Shown here: one piece after another, positions 26,476 through 35,342 of the stretch
Layout of the letters: every line of letters begins with the position of its first letter
How positions within the stretch are numbered: the first letter of the stretch is position 1
Assembly (NCBI GenBank): GCA_021414005.1
Contig: JAIOPH010000024.1
Span: 1-64,000, forward strand
Reading direction: 5' to 3'
DNA length: 64,000 bases
Origin: Chthoniobacter sp.
Lineage (GTDB): Bacteria; Verrucomicrobiota; Verrucomicrobiia; Chthoniobacterales; Chthoniobacteraceae
The notes under the pieces: model-generated
Told to the model about the DNA's origin: nothing
Databases searched by the model: none
What the model saw: only the letters and a program-made list of their open reading frames with translations
Made by a program: the position numbers and the translations under genes

Positions 26476-27159
26476 TCAGGGCTTTGGCTTCACCGCGACA
26501 CCTTCGACGTGGAAGTCGAAAAATAACGTGTTGCGGATTTCGCCGTGGACCGGCTTGGGAGCGATGCCGCGAGGCACTTTCGGAAACGGACTGAGGAGAT
26601 CCAATTCCTGAATCGCCCAAGTTTTCGAGAGCCCGGCATCGGCCAGCATGACGAGCCTCTTGGCTTGTTGCGGGGCGTTAGGGCCCGTGCCGGACTCCCC
26701 GGAATCGTCCACCAAATCCGCGTCGCCCCACGGGTTGATCGGTGTGCCATCCACCTGCACGGTGGTGTTCAGGATTAACAATTCGTCCTGAAGGTACGGC
26801 CCGCCCTTTTGCCAGCTCGGGCAGACGAAAACGTCGGCGCGGGCTTTTTCCGAACCAACCGCGAGACTGAGGTAGGGGCCCAGCGCGGTCGGCAGGGAGC
26901 CGAAATCCTCCCCGTCGTACCAGCAGCTCTGCCACGTCCACAACGGTCCGGGGAGGTAGCCTTCGTGGTCGGTGGTGTAATTGCCGATGGCGGCACCGAT
27001 CTGCCTCAGATTCGCCGCACATTTGGTCCGGTCGCCACTGCGGCGGACGACGGAAAACACCGGAAGCAAGATCGCCACTAGCACCGCGATGATCGCGATG
27101 ACGACGAGCAACTCGGTGAGCGTGAAGCCGGCGGCGGGCCGGTTGGGGCGGCGGTTCAT
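26476..27159 (-). CDS. Type IV prepilin-like protein (H-X9-DG family)
   Basis: 227 residues. The N-terminus has the prepilin peptidase site and hydrophobic helix (AAGFTLTELLVVIAIIAVLV, cleavage after Gly11) followed by RTKCAANLRQIGAAIGNYTT, the conserved CxxNLRQI segment of the DUF1559/H-X9-DG group so abundant in Planctomycetes and Verrucomicrobia. Near the C-terminus, FFDFHVEGV occupies the place of the FADGHV motif. It is assembled or anchored at the inner membrane; its role in these phyla is unknown. Confidence 0.9.
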   Translation of the reverse strand: MNRRPNRPAAGFTLTELLVVIAIIAVLVAILLPVFSVVRRSGDRTKCAANLRQIGAAIGNYTTDHEGYLPGPLWTWQSCWYDGEDFGSLPTALGPYLSLAVGSEKARADVFVCPSWQKGGPYLQDELLILNTTVQVDGTPINPWGDADLVDDSGESGTGPNAPQQAKRLVMLADAGLSKTWAIQELDLLSPFPKVPRGIAPKPVHGEIRNTLFFDFHVEGVAVKPKP

Positions 27160-27232
27160 GGTGCGGTGCGGATTCTACGGCGGGGTGATGGCTACGCAAC
27201 GGGGGATTGTCCGGGGCGAGCCGATGCAGCGC

Positions 27233-27994
27233 TCATGTTCCCGATGTTCCGCCAGACGTTCCGTGCCCGACGCGGAGGGCGATCTCCGGAGCCTCCTTCG
27301 CGAGATACGAGAGCAGCGTGTAGGCAAACAGCGCCATGCCTGCGCTCTCCATAAATTCAGAGAAATTGTCGATCACCACGTAGCCGATGGCGTGGTCGCC
27401 GTAGGTTTCGGCAACCCAGTTGGAGATGCGCTCCATCACAACCACGCCGCCAACATAGATGCTCCCGGACACGACAAACAGGATGGCCGTCCGGCGAGGC
27501 AGGCGTTTCAAAAATGGCAGGTAGGCCGCGGCGAAAATTGCCAGTACCGGCAGATAAACCCAAAACCAACCAGTCTTACCTTCTTCATTTTGCCGCAGAC
27601 CCGCGATGAGCACGGCTACGGTGGCTTCGTGGATCTGGGCCACTTCGTCGGCGCTGAGAAAAAGGAACGCCGCCGTGAGCACCAGCCAGCGCCAGCGGTC
27701 CGGCGCGGTCGGCTTTTGCACGGCCCAGATGAGGAGAAGCAGAGCACTGTTCAGCAGCAACTGCGCGCTCTGGTAGTAGTTCGCAAAATTGCCCTCTTCG
27801 ACAAAATTGAACTGCCGGGCCACCGGCCAGACGGAGTCGCTGTGGATGCGGTCCATGGCCAGATCGCCAATGATCGCCGCGACACTCATGCACGCGGCAA
27901 TAATGCCCAGAACGATGCCGATCTTGCGGGGAGAAAGGGCGACGGTGGTTTTCAATTTGACGGCGAGCGTGGTCGGCGCGGGGGCAGAGTTCAA
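27233..27994 (-). CDS. Six-span integral membrane protein, unknown
   Basis: 253 residues with hydrophobic segments at about 25-46, 73-93, 101-123, 143-161, 168-189 and 211-231. Polar residues inside or near membranes include FLSADEVAQIHEAT and VVMERISNW, which could form an active site. No family recognised. It is transcribed divergently from the GT87 gene and downstream-facing the prepilin gene, with 73 bp between them. Confidence 0.75.
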   Translation of the reverse strand: MNSAPAPTTLAVKLKTTVALSPRKIGIVLGIIAACMSVAAIIGDLAMDRIHSDSVWPVARQFNFVEEGNFANYYQSAQLLLNSALLLLIWAVQKPTAPDRWRWLVLTAAFLFLSADEVAQIHEATVAVLIAGLRQNEEGKTGWFWVYLPVLAIFAAAYLPFLKRLPRRTAILFVVSGSIYVGGVVVMERISNWVAETYGDHAIGYVVIDNFSEFMESAGMALFAYTLLSYLAKEAPEIALRVGHGTSGGTSGT

Positions 27995-28027
27995 TGCGGA
28001 TTCGGGGCGGCTGATTAGCGAACGCGA

Positions 28028-28067
28028 TCATCCTGAACGGAGTTTCGCGGTGGGCCGTTCAGAATGA
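28028..28067. repeat. Intergenic hairpin
   Basis: Arms TCATCCTGAACGG and CCGTTCAGAATGA pair with one mismatch around a 14-nt loop. It lies between two divergent genes. It could be a REP-type element or act on the transcript leader of 28147. Confidence 0.6.
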
Positions 28068-28146
28068 CCGGTGCGTTCCTACCGGCCAATCGCACGCATC
28101 CTTGCTGGAATTGCTTTAACCCAGTACAGCGCGCACAAATGCCGCG

Positions 28147-29901
28147 ATGACCCAACATCCGCCCGCCTCCACGCTCCCACGCCCTCGCCGCCGGCTGGGG
28201 GTCGTGCTCGCGGCCCTTGCTTCCGCTGGACTCTACGCGCTCCTGCCCGGCATCGCCGCCGGGATCACGCAGTCGGAGCCGACCTTCGTCGGGGAGGTGT
28301 TTCCATGGGTCCGCACGGTGACGAAAGCTGCCCTGGTCGCGCTCGCCGATGGCGGTAGCCATCCTGGCGCGTCGTGGCGGTTTCTCACACTGTGCACCGG
28401 TTTGTTCGCGGTTTACGCGTTCGCGCTGCGGGCGGTGAAAGGCGTGCAGCCGCGCGCGGTCGAGGCGGCGATCTTCGGGGCCGGTGCGCTTTTTCTCGTC
28501 GTCCTGCTCTGCGCACCGGTGATGCTCTCCACGGACATCTATGCCTACGCGATCTACGGGCGGGTGTTCGCGATTTACGGAGCGAATCCCTACGCGGCGA
28601 CTGCGCCCATCACGTCCGCCGATCCATTCATGCCGCTCTTCGGCATCGAGTACCTGTCGTCGTGGTACGGCCCGCTTTGGACGCTCATCTCCGCCGGTCT
28701 CGCCTGGCTCGGCGGGAACCATGTCGGCCTCACCGCGCTGCTTTTTCGCGGCCTCGCCGTCGGAGCAGTGCTCGCGGCGGCGGCGCTGCTCTGGAGCGTG
28801 TTGCGCCGTACCGCACCGGAGCGCGCCGCGCAGGGACTGCTGCTGTTTTTGTGGAATCCGCTGCTTGTCCTCGAGACCGGCCTGAGCGGGCACAACGACG
28901 CCATCATGCTGGCGCTCGTGCTGCTCGGCGTGTGGCTGCATCTGCGCGGGTGGAAAGTCGGCGCGGTCGTCGTGCTCGCGCTCTCCGTGCTCGTCAAATT
29001 TCTCACCGGCCCGGTGCTCGCACTTTATGGCCTGATGGTCTTACGTCAGCTCGGCTCGTGGCGCGAGCGGTTCGTCTTTCTCGCAAAGAGCACGCTGTTC
29101 GCCGGGGGGGGGGCACTGGCCGTGGCCGTGGCCGCCGGGGTGAATGTGGGCGACGACGTGCCCGCCGCGCAGAGCGCCACGTCCGTGGATTTCTACGCGA
29201 ACAATTTCCACGAACTCATTTTCAAACGCCTCCGCCTCGCGCTCGGCGAAGATCCCGATCTCGTCCGCCAGCCCATCTATTTCCAAAGCTGGTGGGTCGC
29301 GACGAAAGGCGCGGCGGAACTGCCGGACGGGACGCCGCTGCTCGTCATCGCGCCGCACCTCACGGACCGCGTGCTCACGTATGATCCGGCCACGGGCGCG
29401 AAACACCGCGTGCCGCAAGAGGCGCTCGGGGAAATCGAGCGCCCGCGTTCGCAGGCGAAAACGGCGGACGCGTTCCGCTTCGAGCAGCCGCCGATGAGCC
29501 GTCCCACAGTTCTGGTCGCGAACCGCATTGTCCGCATCGTCACCTGGACCATCTTCGCGGCGTTCGGCCTTTTCGCCGCGTGGCGCACGCGCGACCTCGA
29601 AAGTTTCTGCATCTGGTCCTGCGCCGCGATGCTCGCGTCCTACTTCCTCATCATCACGGAAATCTGGCCGTGGTATGTGAACTGGGCAGTTGCGCTCGGT
29701 GCCCTGGTGCCGGGCAGCCGGCCAGCGCGGCTCGCGGTGCTCCTCTCTGCTGGCGTGCTCACGCTTTACGCCACCATCGGCTACCAGGGCAGCGAACCCG
29801 CGTGGATCTACGCGCTGCGCTCGCTGCCGGCCTTCATCGCGCCGCTGCTTTTGTGGCTTCTGTCCGGCGTGCCGCGCCTGTTACGTTCCCGCGCCCCATG
29901 A
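28147..29901 (+). CDS. Polytopic mannosyltransferase-like protein (GT87/MptB-like)
   Basis: 584 residues with 11-13 membrane spans. The first extracytoplasmic loop has STDIYAYAIYGRVFAIYGAN, then YGPLW, later FLWNPLLVLETGLSGHNDAI and VLVKFLTGPV; this set is characteristic of polyprenyl-phosphate-mannose-dependent C-type glycosyltransferases (the Asp in STDIY is the likely catalytic residue). It would add mannose on the outer face of the membrane. A run of ten G (29104-29113) lies inside the frame in a Gly-Gly-Gly stretch. It overlaps the next gene by ATGA. Confidence 0.85.
   Translation: MTQHPPASTLPRPRRRLGVVLAALASAGLYALLPGIAAGITQSEPTFVGEVFPWVRTVTKAALVALADGGSHPGASWRFLTLCTGLFAVYAFALRAVKGVQPRAVEAAIFGAGALFLVVLLCAPVMLSTDIYAYAIYGRVFAIYGANPYAATAPITSADPFMPLFGIEYLSSWYGPLWTLISAGLAWLGGNHVGLTALLFRGLAVGAVLAAAALLWSVLRRTAPERAAQGLLLFLWNPLLVLETGLSGHNDAIMLALVLLGVWLHLRGWKVGAVVVLALSVLVKFLTGPVLALYGLMVLRQLGSWRERFVFLAKSTLFAGGGALAVAVAAGVNVGDDVPAAQSATSVDFYANNFHELIFKRLRLALGEDPDLVRQPIYFQSWWVATKGAAELPDGTPLLVIAPHLTDRVLTYDPATGAKHRVPQEALGEIERPRSQAKTADAFRFEQPPMSRPTVLVANRIVRIVTWTIFAAFGLFAAWRTRDLESFCIWSCAAMLASYFLIITEIWPWYVNWAVALGALVPGSRPARLAVLLSAGVLTLYATIGYQGSEPAWIYALRSLPAFIAPLLLWLLSGVPRLLRSRAP
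29104..29113 (+). repeat. G10 homopolymer inside a GT87 gene
   Basis: Ten consecutive G encode Ala-Gly-Gly-Gly-Ala in a membrane segment of the mannosyltransferase gene. Gain or loss of one base would truncate the protein. Could be a phase-variation switch or a sequencing-length uncertainty. Confidence 0.85.
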
Positions 29902-30890
29902 ACCCCACCGCCACCAGCTTTCACGGAAAGCGCATCCTCATCACCGGAGGACTCGGTTTCATCGGCTCGAACCTCGCGCGCCAGCTCGTGGACTGCGGTG
30001 CCGACGTGCTGCTCGTGGACAGCCTCATCCCGGAATACGGCGGTAACCTTTTCAACATCGACGGGCTTGAAGGGCGCGTGCGCGTGAACATCTCCGACGT
30101 GCGCGACGAGCACAGCCTGAAGTATCTCGTGCAAGGCCAGGACTTCATTTTCAACCTCGCCGGCCAGACCAGTCACCTCGACTCGATGGAGCACCCGCGC
30201 GCCGATCTCGACATCAACTGCGCGGCGCAGCTCGCGATTCTCGAAGCCTGCCGGCGGCACAGTCCGCAGGTGAAAGTGGTCTATGCCAGCACGCGGCAGA
30301 TTTACGGAAAGCCGGACTATCTCCCGGTCGATGAGCGGCACGCGCTGAACCCGGTGGACATCAACGGCATCAACAAAATGGCCGGCGAGTTTTACCACCG
30401 GGTCTTCAACAACGTGTATGGCATCCGCACCTGCGTGCTGCGGCTGACCAACACCATCGGGCCGCGCATGCGGGTGCGCGATGCGCGGCAGACTTTCGTG
30501 GGAATCTGGATGCGCCGGCTGTTGGAGGGGCAACCGATCGAAGTCTGGGGCGGCGCGCAATTGCGCGACTTCACGTACGTCGATGACGCCGTGGAAGCGC
30601 TGCTGCTCAGTGCCGCGCGGGACGATGCGAACGGCGAGGTTTTCAATCTCGGCGGTGATGGGGTGGTCAGCCTGAAAGACCTCGCCGCGCTGCTCGTGGA
30701 GATCAACGGCGGCGGTGAATACGTCGTGCGCGAGTTTCCGGCGGACCGGCAGCGCATCGACATTGGCGACTACTATTCGGACTTCGCGAAAATCCGCGCC
30801 GCCCTCGGCTGGGAGCCCCGCACGCCGCTCCGCGAGGCGCTCCACCGCACGCTCGACTTCTATCGCGCGCATCTCGGGAGATACGTTTAG
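29898..30890 (+). CDS. NAD-dependent sugar epimerase/dehydratase (SDR)
   Basis: 330 residues. Rossmann motif ITGGLGFIGSNLARQL at 14-29, substrate-side STRQIYGKPDYLPVDE, and C-terminal LRDFTYVDDAVEALLL and FNLGGDGVVSLKDLA, all typical of extended SDRs acting on NDP-sugars. The catalytic pair normally reads YxxxK; here the sequence is NPVDINGINKMAGEFYHRVF, with Lys kept but Asn where Tyr is expected. I recall the same NGINK form in related capsule genes, so it may define a subfamily rather than loss of function. It supplies a sugar nucleotide for the neighbouring transferases. Confidence 0.88.
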   Translation: MNPTATSFHGKRILITGGLGFIGSNLARQLVDCGADVLLVDSLIPEYGGNLFNIDGLEGRVRVNISDVRDEHSLKYLVQGQDFIFNLAGQTSHLDSMEHPRADLDINCAAQLAILEACRRHSPQVKVVYASTRQIYGKPDYLPVDERHALNPVDINGINKMAGEFYHRVFNNVYGIRTCVLRLTNTIGPRMRVRDARQTFVGIWMRRLLEGQPIEVWGGAQLRDFTYVDDAVEALLLSAARDDANGEVFNLGGDGVVSLKDLAALLVEINGGGEYVVREFPADRQRIDIGDYYSDFAKIRAALGWEPRTPLREALHRTLDFYRAHLGRYV

Positions 30891-30980
30891 CGCCGTCATG
30901 CTTTTCTATCCGAACTCCGCTCCGGTGATCCAATTGCCTGACGCGAACCCGTCTCCGGCGGGCCAAAGGCCCAGCGACAA

Positions 30981-31113
30981 GCCAGCCCAGGGCAACGCCC
31001 TGGGTGGCAGGAAAAAATCGCGCTCAGCCCTGAAAGGGCGTCACAACTTCCGCCGCCCCTTCAGGGCTGGGGTCTTCCTATCGGCGAAACCCAGGGCGTT
31101 GCCCTGGGCTGGC
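30981..31113. repeat. Nested inverted-repeat element (25-bp perfect arms)
   Basis: Outer arms 30981-31005 and 31089-31113 are perfect complements (core CCCAGGGCAACGCCCTGGG, itself palindromic). An inner pair, CAGCCCTGAAAGGG (31025-31038) and CCCCTTCAGGGCTG (31056-31069), pairs with one mismatch. The whole folds into one long stem with side hairpins. Similar GCCCAGGGCGTTGCCCTGGG and CAGCCCTGAAAGGGCG words are, to my memory, repeated in planctomycete and verrucomicrobial genomes. It separates the epimerase from the aminotransferase gene. Confidence 0.85.
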
Positions 31114-31159
31114 TTGTTTGCGCACCGTTGGTGCTCCCTCCGCTGGCCGCGCAATGTGC

Positions 31160-32311
31160 ATGACAGGCTTTAGACGCGACGCCGTGGATCTCTCCCACCT
31201 CTTTCCCGGACAACCGCACGCGAACTACCTCGCGCATCGCGAAGGCATCGACGCGGCGATCCGGCGCGTGCTGGACAGCGGGTGGTACATTCTCGGGCAG
31301 GAAGTGACGGCGTTTGAGCGCGAGTTCGCGGAGTTCCTCGGCGCGGCGCACGCGGTCGGAGTGGCGAATGGGACCGACGCCATCGAGCTGGCGCTGCGGG
31401 CGCTCGGCGTCGGCGCGGGCGACACCGTGCTCACCGTCTCGCACACCGCCGTGGCCACGGTCGCGGCCATTGAGCGGACGGGCGCTGAGGCACTGCTCGT
31501 GGACATCGCGCCGGAGAGCTTCACGCTCGATCCCGCGCGGCTGGAGGCGGCGATCCGCGGCAGCGTGGGCCGGCGGCTGAAGGCGGTCGTGGTCGTGCAT
31601 CTTTACGGGCATCCGGCGGATTTGCCCGCGATCTTCGCCACCGCCAAAGCGCACGGTCTGCGCGTGATCGAAGACTGCGCGCAGGCGCATGGCGCGATGC
31701 TCGACGGGCGGAAAGCCGGCACTTGGGGCGACCTCGCGGCGTTCAGCTTTTACCCCACGAAAAATCTCTCTGCGCTCGGCGACGGCGGCGCGGTGGTGAC
31801 CAGCGCCCCCGCGCTAGCCGCGCGCGTCTCGGAGTTGCGGCAGTATGGCTGGCGGGAGCGCTACATCAGCGCAGCGCCCGGCGTGAACAGCCGCCTCGAC
31901 GAACTCCAGGCCGCGATCCTCCGCGTGAAACTGCGCGCGCTTTCCACCGAGAACGCCCGCCGCCGCGAACTGGCGCAGCTTTACTCCACCGGCCTCGCCG
32001 CCACGCCGCTCCGGCTGCCGCGCGTGCGCGATAATGCGGAGCACGTCTTTCACCAATACGTCGTCCGCACCGACCGGCGCGACACGCTCCTGCAGCATCT
32101 CCAGGGGCGCGGCATCCCCGCCGCGATCCACTATCCGCAGCCCGTGCATCTCCAGCCGGCCTACGCCGGGCGCACCGCCGTCGGCGCGGGCGGGCTGGTG
32201 GAAACGGAGCGTGCGTGCCGGGAAATTCTCAGCCTGCCCATGCACCCGCAGCTCAGCGACGAAGCCATCGCGCGTGTTGTGGAAGCAATTCTTCAATGGA
32301 CCCAGTCATGA
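31160..32311 (+). CDS. DegT/DnrJ/EryC1/StrS sugar aminotransferase
   Basis: 383 residues from ATG 31160; ATG 31154 is also possible, and longer starts would run back to the edge of the inverted repeat. Fold-type I PLP enzyme: VANGTDAIELALRALGVG binds phosphate, VIEDCAQAHGA holds the PLP-ring Asp, and the Schiff-base Lys is in SFYPTKNLSALGDGG near residue 199. The C-terminus has HVFHQYVVRT and GIPAAIHYPQPVHLQPAY. It makes an amino sugar nucleotide (3- or 4-amino), typical of O-antigen and S-layer glycans. ATGA overlap with the next gene. Confidence 0.93.
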   Translation: MTGFRRDAVDLSHLFPGQPHANYLAHREGIDAAIRRVLDSGWYILGQEVTAFEREFAEFLGAAHAVGVANGTDAIELALRALGVGAGDTVLTVSHTAVATVAAIERTGAEALLVDIAPESFTLDPARLEAAIRGSVGRRLKAVVVVHLYGHPADLPAIFATAKAHGLRVIEDCAQAHGAMLDGRKAGTWGDLAAFSFYPTKNLSALGDGGAVVTSAPALAARVSELRQYGWRERYISAAPGVNSRLDELQAAILRVKLRALSTENARRRELAQLYSTGLAATPLRLPRVRDNAEHVFHQYVVRTDRRDTLLQHLQGRGIPAAIHYPQPVHLQPAYAGRTAVGAGGLVETERACREILSLPMHPQLSDEAIARVVEAILQWTQS

Positions 32312-33249
32312 AATACGCCCTCAGCATCGTCGTCCCGATGTACAATTCCGCCGCCTCGATCGGCCGGCTCGTGGAGGCGCTCGCGGCGCTGCCCGTGGAA
32401 GGCGGGCACGAGCTGATCCTCGTGAATGACTGCGGCCCCGACAACACGCTCGAAGTCGTCGAGCGCATCCTCGCCGCGCCGCCATTGCCGATCACACTGG
32501 TGAAACTCGCGCGCAATTTTGGCGAGCACAACGCCGTCATGGCCGGGCTGCACCACATCTCCGGCGACTACGTCATCACCATGGACGACGACCTCCAGAA
32601 CCCGCCGACGGAAGTGCTCAAGCTGCTCCGGCACGCGCGCGAGCACGGGCACGAAGTCGTCTATTCCTACTACGACGAGAAGCAGCACGAGGCGTGGCGG
32701 AATTTCGGGAGCTGGCTGACGAACAGCGTCGCCGACGTGCTGCTCGACAAGCCGCGCGGCTTGTACCTGTCGAGCTTCCGCTGCATGAGCGCGTTCGTCG
32801 CGCGCGAGGTTTGCCGCTACGACGGACCGTTCGCGTATGTCGATGGCCTCATCCTGCAGGTCACACAAAACATCGGGCGCGTGCTCGTGGCGCACGACGC
32901 GCGGGGCGAGGGCCACAGCGGCTACACGGTGCGCCGGCTGGTGCGGCTGTGGCTGAACATGTTCATGAATTTTTCCGTGATGCCTTTGCGCGCGGCCACC
33001 GTGTTTGGCTTCGCGATGGCGGGTGCGGGATTCGTGTGGACACTCGGCGTGGTGATCGAGCACTTCGTGGCGCAGACGCCGCTCGGCTGGGGTTCACTGA
33101 TGGCCGCACTGCTCACTTTCTCCGGCGCGCAGCTCATCATGCTTGGCGTCGTCGGAGAATATCTCGGGCGGCTCTTTCTCACCGCGAACAAACGCCCGCA
33201 ATTCGTCGTGCGCGAAGTCGTGCGCGGCCAGGGCGTGCGCTCGCCATGA
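32308..33249 (+). CDS. GT2 polyprenyl-phosphate sugar transferase (ArnC/DPM1-like)
   Basis: 313 residues. Catalytic GT2 domain: SIVVPMYNSAASIGRLVEAL, VNDCGPDNT, KLARNFGEHNAVMAGL and MDDDLQNPP (metal-binding DxD). Two C-terminal membrane helices at about 230-253 and 263-290 (GFAMAGAGFVWTLGVVIEHF). Such enzymes load a sugar onto undecaprenyl or polyprenyl phosphate, giving the donor for membrane C-type transferases. The next gene, with a 4-bp overlap, is just such a transferase, so the two probably act in series. Confidence 0.92.
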   Translation: MKYALSIVVPMYNSAASIGRLVEALAALPVEGGHELILVNDCGPDNTLEVVERILAAPPLPITLVKLARNFGEHNAVMAGLHHISGDYVITMDDDLQNPPTEVLKLLRHAREHGHEVVYSYYDEKQHEAWRNFGSWLTNSVADVLLDKPRGLYLSSFRCMSAFVAREVCRYDGPFAYVDGLILQVTQNIGRVLVAHDARGEGHSGYTVRRLVRLWLNMFMNFSVMPLRAATVFGFAMAGAGFVWTLGVVIEHFVAQTPLGWGSLMAALLTFSGAQLIMLGVVGEYLGRLFLTANKRPQFVVREVVRGQGVRSP

Positions 33250-34484
33250 GCGCGCGGACATGGCTCCTGCCTGCGGGCGAGTGGCTGTTGGTCGCCGTTC
33301 TCGGCGCGCTGTTGGCGCTTTGGTTCAGCCAGCCGGAAAATGTGGCTCAGCCGGATTATGCCCACTACTACCACCCGTCGGGCGCGCTGCTCATGCACGG
33401 TCAAAGTCCGTATGGTTTCATCACCAAATGGGGCGACACCAGCCCGATGCCGCCGTGGTTCGCGCTACTCGTGGGGCCTCTTTCGCTTCTGCCTAGGAAG
33501 CCAGCCACGTGGTGCTGGCTGGTGCTGAATCTCGGGATGATCGTGGCGATCGTGCTGCTCTCGGCGCGCTTGTGCGGCGTGCAGCCGGGGGCGCGGCGGA
33601 CGCTGCTCGCGGCACTGGCGCTGGCTCTGTGGGGGCCGGGCTCAACACACCTTCTCCTCGGGCAAAGCACCTTGCTCGTGACCACGGCGGCAGTCGGCGC
33701 CCTGGTCGCTGTCGAGCACGGTCGGCTGTGGCTGGCAGGGCTGCTGATGGTCGTCGCCGCATCGAAACCGCACCTCGTTTTCCTCCTCGGCCTGGGACTG
33801 ACGATCCACGGCTGGCGCACGAGACGCTCGCTGGCAGTGCCTGGCGGATTCGTGCTCGGCCTCGGCGCGGCGCTGCTCGCGTGTCTCGCGCTCAACACCG
33901 ACTGGGTCGGCGATCTACGGAACAAGCCGCCCGGCGTTTACGATTACTGGGGCATCACGGTGAATCTGCGGACGCTGCTCGGCTTCACGTTTGGGCACGA
34001 AGCGGTCGTCGATGCGTGCTTCTGGGCGGTCTTCGCCGTGGGTAGCGGGCTGTTGCTGCGGCTGTGGGCGCGGTCGGAGCGACCGCTCGCGGAGCTCGGC
34101 GCGCTGACTTTGGCGGCGACGCTTTTGCTCACTCCGTACGCCCAACCGCACGATCATGTGCTGCTCATCCCCGCGCTGATCCTGCTCGCCGCGCGCGCCT
34201 GCGCACAGTCGCAGCCGGGCCGCCGCGTGCGCTTGCTAACCGCGCTCGTGCTGACGGCGTGGGCCACGGGTTCGCTCGATCACGGGTTGGTGGAATTGCT
34301 CGAAAGCTCGTTCGTTTGGCCGCGCCTCGAAGCGCTCCTAGGTGAACGAAAGATGGACACGATCTGGCATTTCATGCGGGACGACACACGCTTCATCTGC
34401 ATGCTCCTGCCGGCGGGTGTCGTGCTCGTCCTCGTCCGCTTTTGGAAAGCGCACGTCTCCCCAGCGGCTCTGGCTACCGCATGA
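33246..34484 (+). CDS. GT87/DUF2029-type membrane glycosyltransferase
   Basis: 412 residues, about nine membrane spans. The first loop carries PDYAHYYHPSGALLMHGQSP with Asp and Tyr positions as in GT87; then LLLGQSTLLVTTAAVGALV, AASKPHLVFLLGLGL and LTPYAQPHDHVLLIP. It uses a lipid-linked sugar outside the cytoplasm. It is sandwiched by ATGA overlaps between the polyprenyl-phosphate GT2 and a ChbG-type deacetylase. Confidence 0.85.
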   Translation: MSARTWLLPAGEWLLVAVLGALLALWFSQPENVAQPDYAHYYHPSGALLMHGQSPYGFITKWGDTSPMPPWFALLVGPLSLLPRKPATWCWLVLNLGMIVAIVLLSARLCGVQPGARRTLLAALALALWGPGSTHLLLGQSTLLVTTAAVGALVAVEHGRLWLAGLLMVVAASKPHLVFLLGLGLTIHGWRTRRSLAVPGGFVLGLGAALLACLALNTDWVGDLRNKPPGVYDYWGITVNLRTLLGFTFGHEAVVDACFWAVFAVGSGLLLRLWARSERPLAELGALTLAATLLLTPYAQPHDHVLLIPALILLAARACAQSQPGRRVRLLTALVLTAWATGSLDHGLVELLESSFVWPRLEALLGERKMDTIWHFMRDDTRFICMLLPAGVVLVLVRFWKAHVSPAALATA

Positions 34485-35197
34485 CGACGCAACGCTACCT
34501 CATCGTGAATGCCGACGACTTCGGTCTGAGTGTGGGGACAAACGCCGGCATCATCGCCGCGCACGAAAGAGGCATTGTGACCAGTGCGAGCCTCATGGTG
34601 CGGCAGCCCGCGGCGCTCGCGGCGGCGGAGTATGCGCGGAAAAACGCCGCGCTCAGCGTGGGACTGCACCTCGACCTCGGCGAGTGGACGTTGCGCGCCG
34701 GCGAATGGATGCAGGCGTATGAAGTCGTTCCCCACGACGACCCCGCTGCCGTGGCGTGCGAAGTTGCGCGGCAGCTCTGCGAGTTCCGCCGGCTGATGGG
34801 CCGCGAGCCGACACACCTCGACTCGCATCAGCATATCCACCGGCACGAACCCGTGCGGGAGATCGTGACCGCTCTGGGCGCGGAGCTGGGGTTGCCCGTT
34901 CGCGATTTCTGCCCGGCGATCACGTATCGCGGCGATTTCTACGGCCAGGGGCACAAGTGCGCGTCCTACCCCGAGGGTATCACCATCGCGAACTTGCTCG
35001 CCATTTTTCGCCAACTGCCGCCCGGCCTAACCGAGCTGGGCTGCCACCCCGGAGCCGACGAGGCGCTGGACTCCGCCTATTGCACCGAGCGGCTCGCCGA
35101 AGTGACAACCCTCTGCGATCCCCAAGTGCGCGCCGGGTTGCATGATGAAGGGATCGAACTGGTTTCGTTCTCCACATTACCGGCGGAGCAAGAGTAG
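34481..35197 (+). CDS. ChbG/HpnK (YdjC-like) carbohydrate deacetylase
   Basis: 238 residues from ATG 34481 (ATGA overlap). Metal-site motifs NADDFGLS at 9-16, GLHLDLGEW near 67 and HLDSHQHIHRHEP near 112-124, plus ELGCHPGADE near 185, are those of the YdjC family, which removes N-acetyl groups from sugars such as diacetylchitobiose or hopanoid-linked glucosamine. HpnK acts on hopanoids, and a squalene-hopene-cyclase-like gene lies 15 kb away, but here the direct neighbours are glycan genes, so an amino-sugar deacetylase for the surface glycan is more likely. Confidence 0.9.
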   Translation: MTTQRYLIVNADDFGLSVGTNAGIIAAHERGIVTSASLMVRQPAALAAAEYARKNAALSVGLHLDLGEWTLRAGEWMQAYEVVPHDDPAAVACEVARQLCEFRRLMGREPTHLDSHQHIHRHEPVREIVTALGAELGLPVRDFCPAITYRGDFYGQGHKCASYPEGITIANLLAIFRQLPPGLTELGCHPGADEALDSAYCTERLAEVTTLCDPQVRAGLHDEGIELVSFSTLPAEQE

Positions 35198-35342
35198 GGC
35201 GTGTGGCCCGCTCTGGAGTGCGGGAGGAAATTGCCGGCGCACGAGCGGCAGTGACTGATTTGCACTGCGGGGAGTTTCTGAAGCTTTTGTTACGAAAATA
35301 CCATTGAGGAAATATTCATGTGGCAAATAGTGCGCCTCCGTT

